Source: Spinacia oleracea
Lineage: Eukaryota; Streptophyta; Magnoliopsida; Caryophyllales; Amaranthaceae
Direction: 5' to 3'
Length of the DNA stretch: 64,000 nucleotides
Assembly (NCBI RefSeq): GCF_020520425.1
Contig: NC_079487.1
Coordinates: forward strand, 125,510,385 to 125,574,384
In this document: positions 57,744 through 64,000 of the stretch, piece after piece
Layout: every line of letters starts with the position of its first letter
How positions within the stretch are numbered: the first letter of the stretch is position 1
The notes under the pieces: generated by a model
What the model was told of the DNA's origin: nothing
Databases searched by the model: none
The model's input: the letters and a program-made list of their open reading frames with translations, nothing else
Translations under genes and position numbers: made by a program

Positions 57744-59399
57744 TAAGTCGAATTGAATAAATACTTAATCCAACCTTAATCCCAAACTGAGGCACTCCAC
57801 TCAAAACATAAACAATTGAAGGAGATATGAGTAATTTGATAAGGGCGATGATAAAGGTCGCAAGTTGCGACAACATTTAGTTGTCACAATCTTACGTGTT
57901 GGAATTTAATTGGTACATATAGGCGCCACGTATGTTTGCGTCATCAGAATATTTTTATTATCAATGCATTACTTTTACTATAAAAATATACAAAAAAAAG
58001 TAATCGATGTAAAAAAAAAAAACAAATTAAAATATTAAGATTTTCCTACCTTATCAGAATCCGACTTTGATAGAACATTGTTTTTAACCCCTCCTGTATT
58101 AGAAAATGGGGATTGAGATTTTGGAATGGTATTGGCAGAGGGGAAAACTAAATGAACAAGTAACTATCATCATTCATTGAATTGAATGCGAGAGTTCAGA
58201 GTCACGTGGTTTTCTGCTTATTGGAACACTTTAACAATTCCCATCTCTTCTTCACATGCTTTCACATTCATCTCATCTCCACCCTCTAGTATTTATTTAT
58301 CTACTGTATTTTATAATAGCCTTTTATCCTATTTTTAACCAGTTTCTAGTTTTCTACCAGTTTACTTTGAGTTTTTAAATTTAAATTCATTGTTTTTTGT
58401 AAGCAAAATAATAAAAGAAGCTTGTCAACAAAGGCATACCCAATAACCCATTGTCCAGGTTAATCCTTGTGACATTACCAAAAAAATATAGTTGACTCCT
58501 TCTAACGTCACGACACTTCTTCAATGGTGGATTCAAGAAGCCTTAGGAATTTTCTAGTAATTATTTATTGTAATAGTGTACCTTGGTCGAAATTAAATAG
58601 GGGTGAAGGGCACGTAATTTGCTACGTAAATGGTAAAGCTGTTAACTTAAATCTTCGGTTGGTTCTGGATCGGGTGAACCGGTTCACCTCTAACTGCACA
58701 ATGATTAAGGTCAAAATCTCCGCACAAATCAAATGCCTAGAAGAGTAGTTTGGTTTATCTCAGTTAATATTGTATCAGATTACGGTTGCAGCCTTATTCG
58801 TATTATTTGATGATCAAAATACAAAATTAAACGATTAAACACTACTTCGTAGGTGCGATTGAGATTTGGATGACCTTTAATAAGGTAAATTTCATGTTTA
58901 GCTAACTTCAAGTTAATTCAAATACTCAATATAGTTTAGTTCAAGTTCCACATTATATCAAGTTTAAGTTGCTATGTTCATGTCAAAACTTAGGTCATTA
59001 TCAACTATGTAACTAGGTAAGTGATTATCATGGCGATTTAATTAAACGTCTACAGTTTCTACACCGATCATTTGAAAATTTTCATCTTAATTAGGTTCTT
59101 GTTGAAGTATAACCTTCTAAACAACACACAAGTGATACAAATTTACAAAATAAGTGAGATAAAAAGTATTAAAATCAGATAAATTCAATATGTCAGAATC
59201 AAATACTTCGTATATGACTTGACAGTTAAATAGTGTCAAACGTTTTGATCATTAATATTACCAAAATACCAACTAAGCTAATAGAGGATCCTTAATCGTA
59301 AAGAGCAACACTAACGACTCTTAATAAAAATAATTAACCGCAATGTCCCCCACTAAATACTTTCTCAAAGAGCAAAAATAAAATAAAAAAAATACCCGC

Positions 59400-59571
59400 C
59401 TAGACAAGGGAAGTTATTAGACCTTCCTCCCACTTCTTCTCTCTTTCTTCTTCCTTCTTCCTTCTTAAACATTTATAACCAAACCTCTGCAAAATTCCTC
59501 CTCCATTTTCCTACTTTCTCCCTCCTCCTTTATCAAATGCGATAGACAAAAACTCAATTTCACCTTCAAAA
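59400..59571 (+). promoter_or_regulatory. Putative core promoter/leader of the TORTIFOLIA1-like gene
   Basis: A run of TTC/CTT (Y-patch) at 59430-59466 and a TATA-like ATTTATAACC at about 59471, roughly 100 bp before the ATG. Inferred from composition only. Confidence 0.35.
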
Positions 59572-60189
59572 ATGGCGTCTTACCAAAAACAACCAAATAC
59601 CCATGAACTCAGACAAAAGATATTCACCTCCATTGATAAACTCTCAGACAGAGCCACCTTCTCTCAAGCTTCTTCTGAGCTAAATTATCTTGCTAAAACT
59701 CTCCCTTTAGATTTCCTACCAACATTTTTATCATGTATTCTCGCAATTGATTCTTCATCAAAATCCCCTGTTCGAGTTCATTGCATTAGTTTAATTTCCC
59801 TTCTAAATCAAACCCACCAAACCTCGCTTTCGCCGCATTTATCGAAGATCATTCCTTATCTATTGCGCCGTCTAAGAGACTCAGACTCCTCTGTTCGCAA
59901 TGCTTGCGTTTCAACTGTTTCGGCACTCTCGCCGTTAAACTACCCTTGTATACTCGACCCCATCCTCGGGTCGATCTCAATTGAACAGGACTTGAATGCG
60001 CAGATGGGGTGTTGCCTATGCCTAGCGGCGGCCATTGATTCTGGTGTTTTAGAGGAGAGAGAAAATGGAGATTTGAGGAAGAGGGTGTTGCCCAAGGTGT
60101 TGAAGTTGCTTAAAGGGGACGGGTTTAAGGCGAAAGGGGCATTGTTGGGTGTGATTGAGAGTGTTGTTGGGGTGAATGACGGAGTTGTG

Positions 60190-60232
<43 letters not shown>

Positions 60233-62190
60233 GTGGGAGTTTGGTGGGGAATGTGGTGGGTGTTGTGGTTGAGATGTTGAGTTCTGATGATTGGATGGCT
60301 AGGAAATCTGCTGCTCAAGTTTTGCTTAAGATGGCGGTTGTCGTCGACGACGACTCTGCTGCTGAGTTTAAGCGTTTTGTTGTTAATTCCTTGGATTCCA
60401 GAAGATTTGATAAGGTAATTAAACTCTTTTCCTTAATTGCTGATTTGGGTTATGACTTGTGAGTCAGAAATGGAGTAATGCATACGAGATTCGATTGGGT
60501 AGATTTGTTTATAATTATAGCTTTGATTTTTTGCTAATAAAAGTGAGATTTGAGTTGGGATTTGATTAATGGATGATGATGTGGACAGGTTAAGGTTACC
60601 CGTGAAATAATGAACCGGGCATTGGAGGCTTGGAGGGAGGTTTCTGGTGGTCCAGAAGAAGAAATTGCTTTAACTAGATCCAATTCATCAATTTCAAAAG
60701 GTATTAGCTTTTTCTTCTTTTTAGTTAGACTAAATTTTTCCCAATTTCTGCAAATTAGAGATGATATTTTGTTGCAATTTGCAAGTTTTAATTTGGCTTA
60801 CCTATAATATGGTTGAATTGAATTGTTCACGAAAATCTCGAAAAATCAAAACCTTGGTAATTTTCTAGATTCAGTTTGATTAATTTTTGAGATTTGGAAG
60901 ATATGGAGCTGAAATTGAGGGATAAACTATAGTTGATGTATCAAATTCAATCTTGGAGATTGAGATAATTAATGATGGGGATATTTAAACTAATTAATTC
61001 TTTAACATGTGTTGTCAATGGATGGAGTAGAGAGTGGAACAAGGAGATATTCATATGGTGGCACTGAAACATATAAACCAAAGAAAGCAATGGAAAAATG
61101 TAGGTCATCCTTGTCTGAGGGTCCAATTACAACTGTTTCCCCTTCCATGTCCTCAAGCACTCAAGATAGTTTCGGCCTTGAAACGCCGCAAAGGAAGAAA
61201 ACACTCTCGAAAAGTCGATCCTCGTTGTCTGATGACTCAACCATTACTGATTCTTCCTCGGTCTCAAAAAGTTCCTATGATGTTGCCTTTGAAGCTGTTC
61301 AGTCTAAAAGACGAACATTCAAGAGCCGGTCTTCTTTGCCATTGAAGTCCAACGATAAGAAATCAAGTGTTTATCAAAATGCAGTTCCTCCTCCATCTGA
61401 AGTGGTTGTATCAGAAATAAGCAGCAACTTTGTTAAGAAGGCCTCTGAAGAAAAGGGGCCCAAGTTTAGTGCTATCAAATCTGGGTCTCTTGTTGTGCCT
61501 CGGGGGTTGGACTTTGATGGAGGAGAAGTTGAAGAAGTTGGTGAAAGCAATGCAGAATCTGAGGACTTGTCTTTGATCAGAAAACAGCTTCTTCAGATAG
61601 AGAGACAGCAGTCCGACATGGTAGTTCTCATTCAGGTGTGTGATTTTGTAGTGCAGAGGAAATGATGTTGTGTTACAGTAGTTTCTGCATTTATCATTTG
61701 AAATTCGATAGTCTGACATTAACCATTAACCCTGTGCTGTATTCAGAGATTTATGGGGAATTCTCAAAGTGGGATCGACTCTTTGGAGACTCGAGTATCA
61801 GGACTCGAGAGAGCATTAGATGAAATCTCCCATGATTTGGCGGTTCAAAGTGGAAGAATCACTAGCAATGACACGGCTGGGAGCACATGCTGTCCTAGTA
61901 CAGAATTCCTGAGCCCAAAGTTCTGGAGAAGAACAGAAGGGAGATCATCCTCTATTTCAAAATCACCTTACTCAGGATCAGGAAGTATGGCTAATAGAGA
62001 TGTCAGTGTCGAAGCAACACAGATGGACGTATATAAGCATCACGAACAGAACGAAGGCTTAAGTAGGGAGTCATGGGGGAGTGTCAAAGGCATTGGCCAA
62101 ACTACACAGAGAGGAAGAAACTGCAGCCCCAGAAGCTTTGATTCAGCTTCAACTGCTGCCTGTATAACTTCAGTGGTTCGGGGTGTATAA
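59572..62190 (+). CDS. TORTIFOLIA1-like (SPIRAL2 family) microtubule-associated protein, complete
   Basis: Plant-specific HEAT-repeat protein that binds cortical microtubules and affects directional cell growth (family knowledge). Coding exons: 59572-60414, 60589-60700, 61031-61635, 61747-62190; 2004 nt, 667 aa. Exon 1 holds the N-terminal HEAT array (LSDRATFSQASSELNYLAKT, then IPYLLRRLRDSDSSVRNACV and SDDWMARKSAAQVLLKMA). Exon 2 gives the VKVTREIMNRALEAWREV family motif. Exon 3 is Ser/Lys-rich (SKSRSSLSDDS, FKSRSSLPLKS), likely phosphorylated and microtubule-binding. Exon 4 starts RFMGNSQSGIDSLETRVSGL, the conserved C-terminal coiled coil. Residues 208-220 are 13 Asn in a row. The exon 3 acceptor (GATGGAGTAG|AGAG) is weak but is the only one that keeps phase. 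Which TOR1L paralogue is not settled. Confidence 0.9.
60193..60231 (+). repeat. (AAT)13 microsatellite encoding poly-Asn
   Basis: Thirteen uninterrupted AAT codons inside the HEAT region of the TORTIFOLIA1-like gene, between two helices (GVNDGVVI and GGSLVGNVVG). Pure codon repetition, so slippage rather than selection for Asn is likely. Confidence 0.97.
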
Positions 62191-63960
62191 ACTGCAGGTA
62201 AATTTATAACATGCATACCTACACATTGTGTATATCCTGCAATTTAATTGATTCTCTTTGCTTAACGAATATTGTTATGGCTTTGGCCATCATTTCTTTT
62301 GCTGTAGCCTGTTGTAGATACTAGTTATAGGTAGACCTGGTTATTGGATAGGGTAGTCCAATGTGTATAGGGTTTGGGTCAAGTTAATATGATTTTTAGT
62401 GGGCAGGACTTTTACTGGACAAAGCCTTGGTCAGGGTCAATATAAGGTCAAACTTATAACATAATTCTTTTGAAAACTAAAATAAATATAAAAAGTTATA
62501 TGGGTGATGGGTGTTCACTTGTATTCACTTGTTTTCGCATATGACTTCTTTTTTTCATTTTTCCTTGTTCGTTGATTGACTCGTCCACTATTGACCCGTG
62601 ATCTGCTTTGACCTCGACTATTAACCCTTTCATTACCTGAACCACTTTTTACCAACACTGACCTTAATCTGACCCGATCCGCCCAATAACCAGGTATAGT
62701 TATAGGCATTTAGCATTTCATAAATGCTTATAGATGTTATCATGATCTTGCCTGAAGAAATGTCTCATACACTTGTACTAGGTAGATACGTCAAAACTGA
62801 CCACTTTCGGACCTAAACTCAAAAATTGACAATAGACCCGGATGTGGCCTCACCCAAAGTAACATAAACGGTCTCCAACCAAGTCTGGTCCGAACAACCG
62901 GCTAACCACTACTACACTGTATACAATATTTTTGGTAGTGTGTATAGGAGAGTTTGAAATATCATTACAAGTGGTTTTAATTACATACCGACATCTTGTT
63001 TCTGTTTTCCCATCATATGAACTTTTTTTTATTTTTTTTATTTTTAAACTTTACTTGACATCTTGTTTCTGTTTTAATATGCCCTTTTTCCGTCTTTTGT
63101 ACTCAGTAGCATAGAAAGATTACAATGGTTAATTTGGGCACCACATATTCAAAGACTTTTACTAACAAATTGGTTGAATAATTGAGTATGCTAGAATTTT
63201 GGAATTTTCATATCATTGTCAGTCAGGCAATTATAATTGACCAAATGACCAGTAAAATACAGGTGTGGGATTGAATTTTGTTGCTGACTTAAGTTGATTT
63301 TATCAGTACAAACTGATTGAAATGGGCCCTTTATACTGTCGGTCCTTCCCTACTTATCTTCTATGAGCCATTGAGGATGTCCATGCTAAACTAAAGAGAT
63401 GATTTAAGAATAAAACTTGTGAAAATTCACTTAAAAAGAATGAACCCTTAATCATCAGATACGGGTATAGTTCTACTTCTTATTATAATAATCAACTGGT
63501 TATTAACAACATAAAGTATAAGAACAACTACATTATGCCTATATTCAAAGTGTTTAATTAGTATCCAATGATAATCTTATAAATAGTAACATCTTTCCTT
63601 TCTATTATGCTTAGATGCCATCAACTTTTTGGTAATCATGTAAATTTATTTTTTGCAGCATCTGCTAAGATAAGATAAGATCCTCAAGCTTTAGCTACAA
63701 AGTACAAAGGACATGGTTCGTCTTTGATGATCATAGCTTACTGAAGCTTGTATTCAATTGAACTTGACGATCAACATTGTATATCAGTCAGAAGATGCAT
63801 CCTTCCTTGTATTTGTCGTGCCAATTCATTTCACAGTTCGGCTGGTGTAAACAGGAAGTGACGTTCCTTATGATTTTTTCGGGATTTCTTTGCTATGTAG
63901 GGGTATGTATATGATTGATGTTTGTACAGGGAGTAAATGGAGTAGTAAAAAAAATCTTGT
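62191..63960 (+). other. TORTIFOLIA1-like 3' UTR with a probable intron (62198-63658)
   Basis: Seven bases after the stop is a good donor (CTGCAG|GTAAAT); an acceptor (TTTATTTTTTGCAG) ends at 63658. The final exon would be about 63659-63960. The hAT MITE at 62332-62698 lies in the intron. Inferred from splice signals only. Confidence 0.5.
62332..62698. mobile_element. hAT-type MITE, 367 bp (family copy 2)
   Basis: Ends TAGACCTGGTTATT and AATAACCAGGTATA; perfect 8-bp target duplication GTTATAGG (62324-62331 and 62699-62706). Same family as 5422-5770. Confidence 0.9.
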
Positions 63961-64000
63961 TGTCTGGTCATATTCTTGTATTCTTAATTTGGCCTCCTAG

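Larger units (their letters stand above)
56254..59571. other. Intergenic spacer upstream of the TORTIFOLIA1-like gene
   Basis: AT-rich, with A/T homopolymers (56848-56872, 58011-58022), one Stowaway-like MITE (57486-57743) and no gene recognised. The final 170 bp are pyrimidine-rich (TTCTTCCTTCTTCC), as in plant core promoters and leaders. Confidence 0.5.

Overview
The window is nuclear DNA from a plant, almost certainly a eudicot. It has intron-rich genes with GT..AG junctions, AT-rich introns and intergenic DNA, and many miniature inverted-repeat transposons (MITEs). The proteins are plant-type: a chloroplast RNA helicase, a plant SIN3, importin beta-4 and a TORTIFOLIA1-like protein. An Amaranthaceae/Caryophyllales origin is only a guess, based on general repeat flavour and a recurrent TACTCCGTA motif. 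I rebuilt five protein-coding genes exon by exon. Every junction keeps reading frame, so the coordinates are fairly firm, but they remain predictions.

Layout. 1-2818 (+) is the 3' end of the ISE2 (DExH-box helicase) gene, probably with an intron in its 3' UTR. 6527-14706 (-) is a complete SIN3-like co-repressor gene (23 coding exons, 1375 aa). 17581-27930 (+) is a complete importin beta-4 gene (20 exons, 1049 aa), divergent from SIN3. 32717-36578 (+) is a complete VPS38/UVRAG-like gene (6 coding exons, 352 aa). A decayed duplicate of the importin 3' end follows at about 36877-37955. About 38-59 kb is gene-free and transposon-rich. It holds an apparently intact, very young Copia retrotransposon (47714-52616, identical LTRs) inside a small CACTA-type element, a 5'-truncated LINE with two in-frame stops (about 53985-56215), and several MITEs. 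59572-62190 (+) is a complete TORTIFOLIA1-like gene (4 coding exons, 667 aa), also with a probable 3' UTR intron.

The genes are unrelated housekeeping functions: plastid RNA metabolism, histone deacetylation, nuclear import, endosomal/autophagic PI3-kinase and cortical microtubules. Nothing suggests a cluster working in one pathway. I found no CRISPR array, operon or defence-like system, and I do not claim an undescribed system. The most notable points are the nested young Copia, the importin fragment that brackets VPS38, several MITEs with intact target-site duplications (hAT, Mutator-like, Harbinger, Stowaway, CACTA), a three-copy unlabelled repeat, a 110-bp perfect-fold hairpin element, and the two 3' UTR introns.
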